The notes beneath the pieces are model-generated. The model searched no databases and was not told the origin of the DNA. It saw only the letters and a program-made list of their open reading frames with translations. This document shows, piece by piece, positions 42,251 through 51,520 of a stretch of DNA of 64,000 nt. The stretch comes from Collinsella aerofaciens (GTDB lineage Bacteria > Actinomycetota > Coriobacteriia > Coriobacteriales > Coriobacteriaceae): contig NZ_JADPCJ010000002.1 in NCBI RefSeq assembly GCF_015670795.1, positions 22,287-86,286 of the forward strand, read 5' to 3'. The position numbers were made by a program, and so were the translations under genes. The stretch's first letter is position 1. Each line of letters begins with the position of its first letter.

Positions 42251-42952
42251 TTACAGTCCGCGAATCCGTACGGCCTCAGGCGGAAACTCCTGCTCGCCGG
42301 CATCGGTCTTAATGGTCGCGCGGCCCCAGATGTCCAGGCCTGCAAACACACCGACCGCAAGCGGCAGGCCGTTGGGCGACACCGCCGCAACTTGGCGGCC
42401 CAGCAGCGGCACCATGTCGAAGTACTCGCCCAGCACGGGAGCCAGCGGCCCTGCGGCGCCTTGCGGCGTGTTGGCAACAACCGCCCAAGCGTCCACGCGG
42501 GCCAGCACGGCGGCGGCCAGCGTCTCGACCAGCGCTTCGTCAGCCACGTCCACACCAAGCTCGCCCAGCGCCGAACGCTCAATATCCACCGTCACGGCAC
42601 CGAACATGCCCGCGGCACCGGCACCGCCGTTCACGGCAACACGCGCGAGCGACGTCTCAAACGCAGGCGCACCGCACACGATATCGCTCGGCCACCGGAT
42701 ACCCACCTTGCCGGAAAGGCCCAGGCCCGGCGTCGACACTGTGCCCACAAGCGCATCCATCATGCCCATCGCGGCCACAAACGGCAGGCCGTGGAAGGCG
42801 TGCATATTCACATCCGGACGCACGACCAGCGAAAACGTCAGCGAAGCATCGCCCGCGCTCCACGCGCACCAGCCCGCGGACACGCCCTCGCGGCCCGCGT
42901 TACGCGCCGCGTCGAGCTCGGTGCCGGCAGCAACAGCATTCATCTCGATCAT
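42251..42952 (-). CDS. Biotin/lipoate-ligase-like protein lacking the biotinyl-AMP motif
   Basis: 233 residues. Recognisable BirA/BPL catalytic-domain pieces: KVGIRWPSDIV (normally KWPNDI) and GVFAGLDIWGRATIKT (normally GidxxGxLxv). The key glycine/arginine loop GRGRxGR is replaced (REGVSAGWCAWSAGDAS), so it probably cannot form biotinyl-AMP in the normal way. There is no N-terminal HTH. ATG at 42952 follows the folK stop with no gap (TAGATG), so it is translationally coupled to the folate gene. It could be a paralogue that has taken another role, or a decaying gene. Ordinary composition for the region. Confidence 0.6.
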   Translation of the reverse strand: MIEMNAVAAGTELDAARNAGREGVSAGWCAWSAGDASLTFSLVVRPDVNMHAFHGLPFVAAMGMMDALVGTVSTPGLGLSGKVGIRWPSDIVCGAPAFETSLARVAVNGGAGAAGMFGAVTVDIERSALGELGVDVADEALVETLAAAVLARVDAWAVVANTPQGAAGPLAPVLGEYFDMVPLLGRQVAAVSPNGLPLAVGVFAGLDIWGRATIKTDAGEQEFPPEAVRIRGL

Positions 42953-44695
42953 CTACATACGCCCCAATTCGCCAACGATATGGCCCACGCGGTCCTCGGG
43001 CTCCTTGACCTCGACACCGTTGTAGCGGAAGAACCGCGCCGGGTCGTGCATCAGGTCCTCGAGCGGCACCAGCACAAAGTCGCGCTCGCCAATGAGAGGA
43101 TGCGGCAGGCGCAGCTTTTTGCCGCCGTGGGTCTCGCCATCCATCCACAGCAGGTCCAGGTCGATGGTGCGCGGACCGTTGGCCTTGGCCTTCTTGGAGC
43201 GGTCGCGCCCCAGCTCGGCCTCGATCTTCATGAGCTCATCGAGCAGCACCAGCGGCGCCAGCTCGGTCTTGATCTCGATGACGGCGTTGGCAAACGCGTC
43301 CTGGCGCGTCTCGTAGGCCGGCTCGCTCTCGTAAATCTTGGAGGAGTTGGACACGCAGGTGAGTGGAATCTCGGCGATCATCTCGCGTGCGGCGCGGATG
43401 TTGTCGCAGCGATGCCCCAGGTTGGAGCCCACGGCCACAAACGCGCGGCGCGGCTGCGGCTTGGCAACCGCCCAGTAACCGTTCAGGAACTGCGCAAAAC
43501 CCGCGGCGTCGTGCACGCGCACGATGTTGGCACCGGCCTGGATGGCGCCCAGGCACACGCCAAACGTGGCGGCATCGCGCTCGGCGGCCTCGGTCACGCC
43601 AGAGACGGCGCCCACAAAGCGCTTGCGCGACACGGCGCACATGAGCGGGTAGCCCAGCGACGCCATCTTGGCAGTCTCGCGCTGGATGACGATGTCCTCG
43701 TTAGCCGACTTACCAAAGCCCGGGCCAGGATCGATGCAGATGCGGTCGCGCGACACGCCGGCATGGATGAGCGTGCGGGCCTGGTCGGACAGAAAGCCCA
43801 TGACGCGGCGCATGATGGGCGCCGAATCGGGCAGGGTAAAGCGGCGGAGCTGCGAGGTGGGCACATAGGCCTCCTCACGGCGGGCACTGCGGCGCATCAT
43901 GGCGGCCAGGCGGTCATTGGACTCCGATGCGGCCTCGATGGCTGCGGGCGCGGCCTCGGGCGCGGGCGCGACGGTCTCGGCGGCAGCAGCCTGCTCGGCG
44001 GCCGGCGTCTCCTGCTCGCTTGCAGGCTCGGACGTGGGCTCCGGTTCGCCAAACGGCAACGAGGGCTGCACCACGCCGCCCGGAAGCTTGGCCTCCGGCT
44101 TAGGCTCGCCCAGCAACTTGCCGCGACGGCGGCGAGCCGGCTTCTCGGCCTCACGCGCGGCCTCGGCAGCCGCCTCGCGCGCCTTCTCGGCAACAAACGC
44201 CGCTGCCGAGGTATCGAGCTGCACCGTTGCGTGCGTGCGTGCGGTCGCGGCGACCTCGCCGGCGTGCATTACGATGACGCCGCAGGTGCTCGTCTTAACA
44301 AACTCGACCATCTTGGGATCGGTGAAGCCGGTCACGTCGTTGACGATCGAGGCGCCGCAGCGCACGGCCGCCTTGGCAACCGCCACGTGGCGCGTGTCGA
44401 TCGAGACGATGGCACCCTCTTTGGCCAGCGCGCGCACAACGGGCAGCACGCGGCGAGCCTCCTCGTCGGGGTTGACCGGAGTAAAGCCGGGACGCGTGGA
44501 CTCACCGCCCACGTCGATGATGTCGGCGCCGGCGTCGAGCATCGCCAGGCCGTACTCGATGGCGGCATCCGGGTCGAAGTGCTCCCCGCCATCGCTAAAC
44601 GAATCGGGCGTCACGTTGAGGACGCCCATGATGCGCGGACGGTCAAAGCTGAGCTCGTACTTTCCGCACCGCCATGTCTTGCTGTCGTTCGCCAT
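42953..44695 (-). CDS. folP: Fused dihydropteroate synthase / HPPK with large disordered insert
   Basis: 580 residues. Residues 1-145 hold the DHPS half-barrel motifs NVTPDSFSDGG, GGESTRPG, SIDTRH, NDVTGF and VIVMH. Then about 130 residues (150-280) of Ala/Glu/Pro-rich, low-complexity sequence interrupt the barrel. Residues about 285-405 resume it: DPGPGFGK, VSRKRFVG, RVHD. From about 417 on is a full HPPK (FolK): VAVGSNLG, the conserved RTIDLDLL and PHPLIGERDFVLVPL. It would make both the pterin diphosphate and dihydropteroate, the target of sulfonamides. DHPS-HPPK fusions exist; the internal insert is unusual. Start ATG 44695 after GGAGG. It is followed at once by the biotin-ligase-like gene. 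A stem (GCCGCC/GGCGGC) lies between it and the sirtuin gene. Confidence 0.9.
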   Translation of the reverse strand: MANDSKTWRCGKYELSFDRPRIMGVLNVTPDSFSDGGEHFDPDAAIEYGLAMLDAGADIIDVGGESTRPGFTPVNPDEEARRVLPVVRALAKEGAIVSIDTRHVAVAKAAVRCGASIVNDVTGFTDPKMVEFVKTSTCGVIVMHAGEVAATARTHATVQLDTSAAAFVAEKAREAAAEAAREAEKPARRRRGKLLGEPKPEAKLPGGVVQPSLPFGEPEPTSEPASEQETPAAEQAAAAETVAPAPEAAPAAIEAASESNDRLAAMMRRSARREEAYVPTSQLRRFTLPDSAPIMRRVMGFLSDQARTLIHAGVSRDRICIDPGPGFGKSANEDIVIQRETAKMASLGYPLMCAVSRKRFVGAVSGVTEAAERDAATFGVCLGAIQAGANIVRVHDAAGFAQFLNGYWAVAKPQPRRAFVAVGSNLGHRCDNIRAAREMIAEIPLTCVSNSSKIYESEPAYETRQDAFANAVIEIKTELAPLVLLDELMKIEAELGRDRSKKAKANGPRTIDLDLLWMDGETHGGKKLRLPHPLIGERDFVLVPLEDLMHDPARFFRYNGVEVKEPEDRVGHIVGELGRM

Positions 44696-44790
44696 GAACA
44701 TCCTCCTAAAATGCCCACGCCGCCGAGCTTGGGGAGCTGGCGGCGGGGTCGCTTTGCACTCAGTCTTTCTATTGTATCCGCGCACGCGGG

Positions 44791-45543
44791 CTAGAACGCA
44801 AACGCGGCCGCGATGTCGCAAGAAATCAGCAGGTCGGCATTTGCATCCTGATCGGTAGGAGCAAGATTGCAAATAGCCAGCGTATCGCCGGTAAAGTATC
44901 GCGTAAGGCCTGCCGCCGGATACACCACGAGCGAGGTCCCGCCCACAATGAGGGCATCGGCCGCGGCGATGGCGGCAACGGCACCGGTCAACACATGCTC
45001 GTCGAGCGGCTCTTCGTAGAGCACTACATCGGGCTTGATGCGGCCACCGCACGCGGGGCACGCAGGCACGCCCGCGGCATCCTCGTGCTCGCGCGAGCAA
45101 ATCCACTCGGCGCTATAGACCGCGCCGCACGACTGGCAAATGTTGCGATGGACCGATCCGTGCAGCTCAAACACTCGCTGTGAGCCGGCCGCCTGGTGCA
45201 GACCGTCGATATTTTGCGTCACCACGGCGTCGAGCTTGCCGGCGCGCTCCAGCTCGGCCAGCTTGGTGTGGCAGCGGTTGGGTTTAGCGTTAAGCGCGAT
45301 CATCTTGGTGCGGTAAAAGTCGAAGAACTCCGCCGGATGCGCCTCGTAAAAGCTATGCGACAGCATGGTCTCGGGCGGATAGGCAAACTGCTGGTGATAC
45401 AGGCCGTCCACGCTGCGGAAATCGGGAATGCCACTTGCCGTAGAAACACCAGCGCCGCCAAAGAAGACCACGCGCTTGTGGGTGTCAAACAGATCCGCCA
45501 GCGCGGCGGAGGCCTGCCTGGGGTCCGATATTGCCTGCGTCAT
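44791..45543 (-). CDS. cobB: NAD-dependent protein deacylase, sirtuin
   Basis: 250 residues. Sir2 motifs: GAGVSTASGIPDFRS (NAD pocket), TQNIDGLHQAAG, catalytic His in ELHGSVH, two zinc Cys pairs CQSC...CPAC and GGTSLVVYPAAG. Complete. It removes acetyl (or other acyl) groups from lysine using NAD+. A Tyr/Arg pair for succinyl removal is not clear from reading (the loop around 65-70 carries FYEAHPAEFFDFY), so deacetylase is the safer call. Start ATG 45543 with AGGACTC-like site. Upstream of folPK in the same direction, with a possible terminator between. Confidence 0.93.
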   Translation of the reverse strand: MTQAISDPRQASAALADLFDTHKRVVFFGGAGVSTASGIPDFRSVDGLYHQQFAYPPETMLSHSFYEAHPAEFFDFYRTKMIALNAKPNRCHTKLAELERAGKLDAVVTQNIDGLHQAAGSQRVFELHGSVHRNICQSCGAVYSAEWICSREHEDAAGVPACPACGGRIKPDVVLYEEPLDEHVLTGAVAAIAAADALIVGGTSLVVYPAAGLTRYFTGDTLAICNLAPTDQDANADLLISCDIAAAFAF

Positions 45544-45678
45544 ATGAGTCCTCCGTCCTTGTTAGTCGGGCAGCGTTGAGCGACGTCCCAGCATGCGGCC
45601 TTTAAGTCAGCATGCGCGGATCCCACCCCGCCCCTGTTGCGCTAATCTTAAGCCTGCCAACCCCGCCGAAAGGACACC

Positions 45679-46497
45679 ATGCCTCAGACTTACACTTTCG
45701 CCTCGTGGAACGTCAACGGCCTGCGCGCCGTGCTCAAAAAGGACCCGAGCTTTATCCAGATCGCGCAAGAACTCGACGTCGATATCCTGGCGCTGCAAGA
45801 GACCAAGTTGCAAGAAGGCCAGGTCGATATTGACCTGCCCGGCTATCACCAAACCTGGAGCTACGCCGAGCGTAAAGGCTATTCGGGCACCGCGGTCTTT
45901 AGCCGCCAGGAGCCGCTGCGCGTACTGCGCGCCGATGCGCTGCTGCCCTACGCCGGCGAAGGCGAGGCGGCCGTGCTCGTCGCCCAAGCCGCAACCGAGG
46001 GCCGCGTCTGCGCGCTCGAGTTCGACAAATTCTGGTTTGTGGATGTCTACACGCCCAACGCACAAAATGAGCTCGCGCGCATCGACGTGCGCATGGCCTG
46101 GGACGATGCCTACCGCGGCTTTTTGAACGCGCTCGAGTGCGAGACCGGCAAACCCGTCGTGACCTGCGGCGACTTTAACGTTGCGCACGAGGAGATCGAC
46201 CTTAAGAACCCCAAGTCCAACCGCGGCAACGCTGGCTTTTCGGACGAAGAACGCGGCAAGTTTACCGAGCTGCTCAACGCCGGCTTTACCGATACCTGGC
46301 GCACGGCTAATCCAGACGTCGAGGGCGTCTACAGCTGGTGGAGCTATCGCTTTAATGCCCGCAAGAACAACGCCGGCTGGCGCATCGATTACTTCTTAGT
46401 AAGTGATTCAATCGCCAATACCGTGCGCGACACCGGTATCCGCGGCGATATCTTCGGCAGCGACCACTGCCCCGTCACCCTCACGCTAGAGCTCTAG
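45679..46497 (+). CDS. xth: Exodeoxyribonuclease III
   Basis: 272 residues, exonuclease/endonuclease/phosphatase fold. Motifs: FASWNVNGLRA (metal Asn), LALQETKLQ (metal Glu), VYTPNAQ, CGDFNVAHEEID (Asp/Asn), RIDYFLVS and the final GSDHCPV with the catalytic Asp-His. It repairs abasic sites and 3'-blocked ends and digests double-stranded DNA from the 3' end. Normal length. The only gene in this stretch pointing right; it converges with the ECF transporter genes across a 63-nt palindrome at 46561-46623. Confidence 0.95.
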   Translation: MPQTYTFASWNVNGLRAVLKKDPSFIQIAQELDVDILALQETKLQEGQVDIDLPGYHQTWSYAERKGYSGTAVFSRQEPLRVLRADALLPYAGEGEAAVLVAQAATEGRVCALEFDKFWFVDVYTPNAQNELARIDVRMAWDDAYRGFLNALECETGKPVVTCGDFNVAHEEIDLKNPKSNRGNAGFSDEERGKFTELLNAGFTDTWRTANPDVEGVYSWWSYRFNARKNNAGWRIDYFLVSDSIANTVRDTGIRGDIFGSDHCPVTLTLEL

Positions 46498-46560
46498 CCC
46501 CAAGTAATTCCTCTAGGGGACAGAGGAAAACAGATCATGTGACCCCTCTCCCCCTATAAG

Positions 46561-46623
46561 TTGCGGTGGAATAGTTCCTGTTTGGGCAGCAAATAGCCAA
46601 AAACGAGAACTATTCCACCGCAA
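46561..46623. repeat. 63-nt palindrome TTGCGGTGGAATAGTTC family
   Basis: A perfect 17-nt arm TTGCGGTGGAATAGTTC (46561-46577) is inverted at 46607-46623, with a 29-nt loop, between two convergent genes. Just before it a GGGGACAGAGG...ACCCCTCTCCCCC stretch (about 46516-46554) resembles a degenerate REP-like palindrome. Confidence 0.75.
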
Positions 46624-46647
46624 GTTCGTGAGGAAACGCGAAATGCC

Positions 46648-47361
46648 TTACAGCCCGTATTTCACGACGACACGGTTAATGCGACGGCACCAGGGCTTGT
46701 ACAAGGCGGCCAAAAACACGCAGGTCGCGAGTCCGTGCGTGATATCGAACGGCACGGCGGTGGCAAGACGTGCCACGGCACCTGCCCAAGTAAGCGGCTG
46801 TACAAAACCAATGATGTCGTAGGCGTTGATCACAACGCCGTACAGCAAACCCGAAGCAAAGCCGTAGGTCAGCAGCGCCGGCATACGCACGGTGCCATCG
46901 GCGCGGTCGAATGCACCCGCATACGCCAGCGCACCGCCAACGTATCCCACGAGCCCCCAGGCATACATCTGCCACGGCGTCCACATGCCCTGCCCAAAAA
47001 AGAAATTGCTGGTCAGTGCTGCCAACGCGCCGACCATGAAGCCGTTGCGACGCCCGAGCGTCGCCCCGGCGATGATGGCGATGGCGCTCACGGGTTTAAA
47101 GTCGGGAATGGGGCCGAACAAGATGCGGCCCGCCGCCGCCAGCGCCGCCAGCACCAGCGTGGGCATAATCTGGCGCAGGCCCGGTCGCGACGCCTCGTAG
47201 CCTGCAAAGAACAGCGCAAGCACCAGCGCCACCACGACAAGCATGGCGAGCGCCGCCTGCTCAACGCCCGCCAGCAACGCCGTTGCCATCACCGCCGGCA
47301 CCGCCAACAACAGCGGAATCTCCAGTTTTGTGAGTAAACGCGAGAAACGACAGTCCGTCAT
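46648..47361 (-). CDS. ECF transporter substrate-binding (S) component
   Basis: 237 residues, about six predicted helices and no other domains. The N-terminal part has AAGRILFGPIPDFKPVSAIAI, similar to the conserved segment of S components that contacts EcfT. Vitamin, cobalt or other substrates cannot be told; no riboswitch that would reveal it was seen upstream of the operon. Start: ATG 47361, almost touching the ATPase stop (TGATGGGATG), so coupled. The order T, A-A, S in one operon gives a complete group I transporter. Confidence 0.8.
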   Translation of the reverse strand: MTDCRFSRLLTKLEIPLLLAVPAVMATALLAGVEQAALAMLVVVALVLALFFAGYEASRPGLRQIMPTLVLAALAAAGRILFGPIPDFKPVSAIAIIAGATLGRRNGFMVGALAALTSNFFFGQGMWTPWQMYAWGLVGYVGGALAYAGAFDRADGTVRMPALLTYGFASGLLYGVVINAYDIIGFVQPLTWAGAVARLATAVPFDITHGLATCVFLAALYKPWCRRINRVVVKYGL

Positions 47362-47365
47362 CCCA

Positions 47366-49009
47366 TCACGCCCTATAGAACACGTTGTCGGCAAAGAAGT
47401 CGGCCGGGGGCTCCACGCAGGCAATCTCGCCGTCAAACATCATGGCGACGTCGTCGGCTACCTGCTCGGCAAAGTCCAAATCGTGCGTAGCCATGATGAC
47501 GGTGCCGCCAGCCTTCGCATGGTCACGCAGGGCACGGGCGATGGTGCGGCGACTCTCCAGGTCCAAGCCCTTCGTGGGCTCGTCAAGCAGCAGCAGCTCG
47601 GGGCCGATCAGCAGCAGCTTTGCCAGTGCGAGCAGCTGGCGCTGTCCGCCCGAGAGGTCGTAGGGGTGGCGCGTCTCCAGGCCGTCCAGCCCCAAGCTCG
47701 CCGCGCGCTCCCGCGCCACGGTCTCGTCATATCCGCAGGCTGAAGCCCATTCCATCAGCTCGTCGCACACCGTCTCGGCAACCAGCAATGCTTTGGGATT
47801 CTGAGGCAGCAACGCCGCCGAGGCCGCTCCGCGCACCATGCGGCCGCGCTGCAGCGTGGCGGTCTTCGCCAGCACCGAGAGCATCGTCGACTTACCGCAT
47901 CCGTTGCCGCCCACGATCGCATGCACCGCACCGGCCGAAAACGAAGCATCGAGCCCGCGCAGCACCCAGCCGGACGCTCGATCGTAGCGAAACCAGCCTT
48001 CCGACAGGGTGGTAGCCGACCCGCCGTGCATTTTTTGGAGTATTCTGCTTCCATCCGTGCGCGAGAAGGCTTCCGAGCCGTTCTCGAGCGACGTTTGCGC
48101 CACAAATTCGGACGATTTGTCCAATTCCGAACTTTTTTTCGCGCTCGATACGTCCCCGGGCGGCTCCAGAGAGCCCAAATTGTCCTCACGCCTGCTGAAT
48201 ACTCCTTTATTTGCACATCGGATGGCACCCCACCCCAACATGTCATCGGAAAACAGCGATTCTCGGCGTCCCAAAGAAGCCATATCCGCCACCTCGCGCA
48301 CGCGACCGTCCTCAATCCGGTACGCACACGTCGCGTATTCGAGCATTGGGCGCGGCTGATGCGTCGCCACAACAACCGTGCAGCCCAGCTCGCGATTCAC
48401 ACGAAACAGCGCGTGCAGGAAATTCTTCTCCGCAACCGGATCAAGCTGAGACGTGGGCTCGTCGAGCAGCAGCACGCGCGGGCGCAGCGTCAGAACGGCC
48501 GCCAACGACAGCAACTGTTTGCGACCGCCCGAAAGCGTGTCAGTATCGCGGTGAAGCCAATCTTCCAGCCCAAAGAAATAGCTGGTCTCAGCTACGCGAC
48601 GGCGCATCTCATCACGCGCTAGCCCCAAGTTTTCCAGGCCAAACGCCATCTCGTGCCACACGGTTTCGCACACGATCTGGTTCTCGGGATCCTGGAACAC
48701 ATAGCCCACGCGCTCCGCCGATGCCCGCACATCCATGTCGGCGACGTTCTCGCCCAGCACGAGCAGTTCGCCAGTGCGCTCGCCCGCCGGAGCGATCTCG
48801 GGCTTGAGTAGCGACAGCAACGTCGACTTACCCGATCCGGTACCGCCGACAAGCAGCGCAAATGCACCTTGGGGAACAGACCAGTCGAGTCCCTCGAGCA
48901 CCGCAGCATCCGCATCGGGGTAGGCAAAGCTCAGGCTCCGCACCTCAATCGCCGGCATATCCGGGCCGTATGCCGCGCCCGACACCGGTCCCCTATCCAA
49001 CCGAGCCAT
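47366..49009 (-). CDS. ecfA: ECF transporter fused double ATPase (EcfA1-EcfA2 type)
   Basis: 547 residues, two ABC nucleotide-binding domains in one chain. First: VGGTGSGKSTLLSLL (Walker A), LSGGRKQLLS, VLLLDEPTSQLDP. Second: VGGNGCGKSTMLSVL, LSGGQRQLLALA, LLLLDEPTKGLDL. Between them is a Ser-rich linker (about 280-325) of irregular sequence. Each half has the CbiO style. ATG at 49009 overlaps the EcfT stop by one base. The fusion guarantees one EcfA1 and one EcfA2 per transporter. Confidence 0.92.
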   Translation of the reverse strand: MARLDRGPVSGAAYGPDMPAIEVRSLSFAYPDADAAVLEGLDWSVPQGAFALLVGGTGSGKSTLLSLLKPEIAPAGERTGELLVLGENVADMDVRASAERVGYVFQDPENQIVCETVWHEMAFGLENLGLARDEMRRRVAETSYFFGLEDWLHRDTDTLSGGRKQLLSLAAVLTLRPRVLLLDEPTSQLDPVAEKNFLHALFRVNRELGCTVVVATHQPRPMLEYATCAYRIEDGRVREVADMASLGRRESLFSDDMLGWGAIRCANKGVFSRREDNLGSLEPPGDVSSAKKSSELDKSSEFVAQTSLENGSEAFSRTDGSRILQKMHGGSATTLSEGWFRYDRASGWVLRGLDASFSAGAVHAIVGGNGCGKSTMLSVLAKTATLQRGRMVRGAASAALLPQNPKALLVAETVCDELMEWASACGYDETVARERAASLGLDGLETRHPYDLSGGQRQLLALAKLLLIGPELLLLDEPTKGLDLESRRTIARALRDHAKAGGTVIMATHDLDFAEQVADDVAMMFDGEIACVEPPADFFADNVFYRA

Positions 49010-49902
49010 CAGCCGAACCTCTTCTCATCGATCGCATGCAACACGCAGGGCAGCATCATCCAAGCAGCGTACACGACATAGCCCAGCCACGGCGCCGGCA
49101 CCGATAGTTGCGGGTAAAACGAATACTGCGTTGTCGCGGTCCATGCCACCGCCACCGCAGCGGCACCAAACACCGCAAGCCCAACCAGCGCGGCAACATC
49201 GCCGCGACCCAGCCGATACCGCGCGTACGTCGTGCGACGTGTCGCGGCGCCCCATCCACGGGAGCGCATGGCGTCCGCGCGCTCCAGCGAATCTTCCATG
49301 CCCCAGCCCATCAACACGCTCGATGCCCGTAGGCGCGAACGCACGGGATCGGCCGGCGCGCGACCCGGCACATCAATCGCATCCTGCACCGCCAGTACCG
49401 TACGACCGCGGCGTAAAAACTGCGGGATAAGCCGCATGCACATCGAGATCATGAGCGCGAGCACCGGCGCGGCGTTGCCCAAAAGCGCAAGTACCTTGTC
49501 GTATTCGAGCATCGACGCCGCGGCCTCAAACCACAGCACGCTCGCCACGAACAGCCCGCCCATGCACAGGCCGTAAACCATGCTCTCTAGATACACCGCA
49601 CGCATGCCAATACGAAACAGCTCCGTCGAGCCCGATGCACTAAACAGCGGATTGAGCACCGCAATGATCAAAATCACCGGCAGCTGCCAGCGAAGCGCGC
49701 CCAACGTGCGCGCAACACCGCGCGTCGCAAGCCCGTACGCCAACCCGCCCGCAAGCGATAGCGCAATCAGCACCGGTTGCATCGAGAACATGGTGAGCCC
49801 CAACGTCAGCACCATGTAGAGCGCCGGCACCGCCGGATGCGACATCGAAAATGCCGCGACGGGTTCGTTGCCCGATTCCTCTCGCATGGTGTCCACGGGC
49901 AT
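49009..49902 (-). CDS. ecfT: ECF transporter transmembrane coupling protein (EcfT/CbiQ type)
   Basis: 297 residues, about five helices with cytoplasmic coupling helices. The conserved Ala-Arg-Gly motifs appear as MRSRGWGAATRRT and DAIDVPGRAPADPV, where the usual ARG-type motif is changed to SRG, so the contact to the ATPases looks conserved but not exact. Start: ATG 49902, six bases after AGGGG. A TTG at 49920 and an ATG at 49908 are also in frame. First gene of the operon; divergent from glmU across about 190 nt. Confidence 0.85.
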   Translation of the reverse strand: MPVDTMREESGNEPVAAFSMSHPAVPALYMVLTLGLTMFSMQPVLIALSLAGGLAYGLATRGVARTLGALRWQLPVILIIAVLNPLFSASGSTELFRIGMRAVYLESMVYGLCMGGLFVASVLWFEAAASMLEYDKVLALLGNAAPVLALMISMCMRLIPQFLRRGRTVLAVQDAIDVPGRAPADPVRSRLRASSVLMGWGMEDSLERADAMRSRGWGAATRRTTYARYRLGRGDVAALVGLAVFGAAAVAVAWTATTQYSFYPQLSVPAPWLGYVVYAAWMMLPCVLHAIDEKRFG

Positions 49903-50092
49903 CCCCATCCCCTCGCTCAAACGTCAACGCCGCAGCGCCGCCACCATACACAACCAGCGCAAACGCCGTACCGCCGGCCCAAGCCTCAGCTGCCGCGCAT
50001 CAATCGTTACGCGCTCATCATATGCCTGCGGTATCATATTGCGCCGTGTATCGTTTCCAAACACACGTCTCTATAACGTAACAGGAGATCAC

Positions 50093-51505
50093 ATGGACGC
50101 AACCGCAATTATCCTCGCCGCCGGCGAGGGCACCCGCATGAAGTCGAACCACTGCAAGGTTTCGCACAAGATTCTAGGCAAGCCCATGGTTCAGTGGATC
50201 GTCGACGCCACCATCAAGGCCGGCTGCAGCCGCGTCGTGGTCGTCATCGGCAGCCACGCCGACGAGATGCGCGCCCTCATCGATGGCGCCTACGCCAACA
50301 GCGCCACCAAAGTCGAGTGCGTCGAGCAGACCGAGCGCCTGGGCACCGGCCATGCCGTCAAGGTCGCGCTCGAGGCCTGCGGCATCGCGCAAGGCCCCGT
50401 CGTCGTGCTCAACGGCGACCTGCCGCTCATCACCGCCGACACCGTCGCCAAGTTCGCGCAGACCGTCGCCACCGGCGAGCTCGCCTGCACCGTCATGACC
50501 ATGACCCCGCCCGATCCTTTTGGCTACGGCCGCATCAAGCTGGGCGCCGATGGTCAGATCGAGCGCATCATCGAGCAGAAGGACTGCACGCCCGAGCAGG
50601 CCGCCACGCTGCTGGAGTGCAACGCCGGCTGCTACGCCTTCGACGGCGCGCAGCTTGCCGCCCACATTAACGAGATCGGCAACGACAACGCGCAGTCCGA
50701 GTACTACCTGCCCGACATGCTCGAAATCCTCAAGGGTCACGGCCAGGCAGTCTCCATCTTCCACTGCGACGACTACCGCGACGGCCTGGGCGTCAACAGC
50801 CGCATCCAGCTCGCGCAGCTCACCGCCATCGCGCGCGACCGCATCAACGAGCACTGGATGGCAGAAGGCGTCACGTTCATCGACCCCACGCAGGCCTGGA
50901 TCGGTCCCGACGCCACCATCGGCCGCGACACCGTCGTGTGGCCGCAGACGCATCTGATCGGTCACGTCACCGTGGGCGAGGAGTGCCAGCTCGGCCCCAA
51001 CAGCCGCCTCACCGACACCACCGTCGGCAGCGGCTGCATCATCGATGAGACCATCGCCATCGAGGCCGTCATCGAGAACGGCGTCGACTGCGGCCCGCGC
51101 GCCTACCTGCGCCCGGGCACCCACATGCTCGACGGCTCCAAGGCCGGTACGCACGTGGAAATCAAGAAGTCCACGATCGGCGAGGGTTCCAAGGTGCCCC
51201 ACCTGTCCTACATCGGCGACACCACCATGGGCTCCGGCGTCAACGTAGGCGCGGGCTCTATCACCTGCAACTACGACGGCGTCCACAAGCACAAGACCGT
51301 CATCGGCAAGGATGCCTTCATCGGTTCTGACACCATGATGGTCGCGCCCGCCCAGATTGGCGACGGTGCGCTCGTGGCCGCCGGCTCCGTCATCACCGAG
51401 CCGGTCCCGGCCGACGCACTCGGTCTGGGCCGCGCCCGTCAGGTAAATATTGAGGGCTGGGCCGCCGATTATCGCCGTCGTCTGCACGAGGACGACGAGG
51501 CATAA
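50093..51505 (+). CDS. glmU: Bifunctional UDP-N-acetylglucosamine pyrophosphorylase / GlcN-1-P acetyltransferase
   Basis: 470 residues. N-terminal uridyltransferase (1-230): LAAGEGTRMKS, PMVQWIVDA, GTGHAV, NGDLPLI. C-terminal left-handed beta-helix acetyltransferase (260-470): hexapeptide repeats such as IGPDATIG and a late AAGSVIT, with GAGSITCNYDG and the catalytic His-containing segment. It makes UDP-GlcNAc for peptidoglycan and other glycans. Start ATG 50093 with AGGAG six bases before; an open frame extends left to 49868 without a start signal. Ended by the hairpin at 51521. Followed by prs; not clearly co-transcribed. Confidence 0.96.
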   Translation: MDATAIILAAGEGTRMKSNHCKVSHKILGKPMVQWIVDATIKAGCSRVVVVIGSHADEMRALIDGAYANSATKVECVEQTERLGTGHAVKVALEACGIAQGPVVVLNGDLPLITADTVAKFAQTVATGELACTVMTMTPPDPFGYGRIKLGADGQIERIIEQKDCTPEQAATLLECNAGCYAFDGAQLAAHINEIGNDNAQSEYYLPDMLEILKGHGQAVSIFHCDDYRDGLGVNSRIQLAQLTAIARDRINEHWMAEGVTFIDPTQAWIGPDATIGRDTVVWPQTHLIGHVTVGEECQLGPNSRLTDTTVGSGCIIDETIAIEAVIENGVDCGPRAYLRPGTHMLDGSKAGTHVEIKKSTIGEGSKVPHLSYIGDTTMGSGVNVGAGSITCNYDGVHKHKTVIGKDAFIGSDTMMVAPAQIGDGALVAAGSVITEPVPADALGLGRARQVNIEGWAADYRRRLHEDDEA

Positions 51506-51520
51506 CGTTTCACCAAGCAC

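Noticed and set aside
42392..44794. 800-codon open frame on the + strand
   Set aside because: Antisense to folP-folK and the biotin-ligase-like gene; no recognisable domain.
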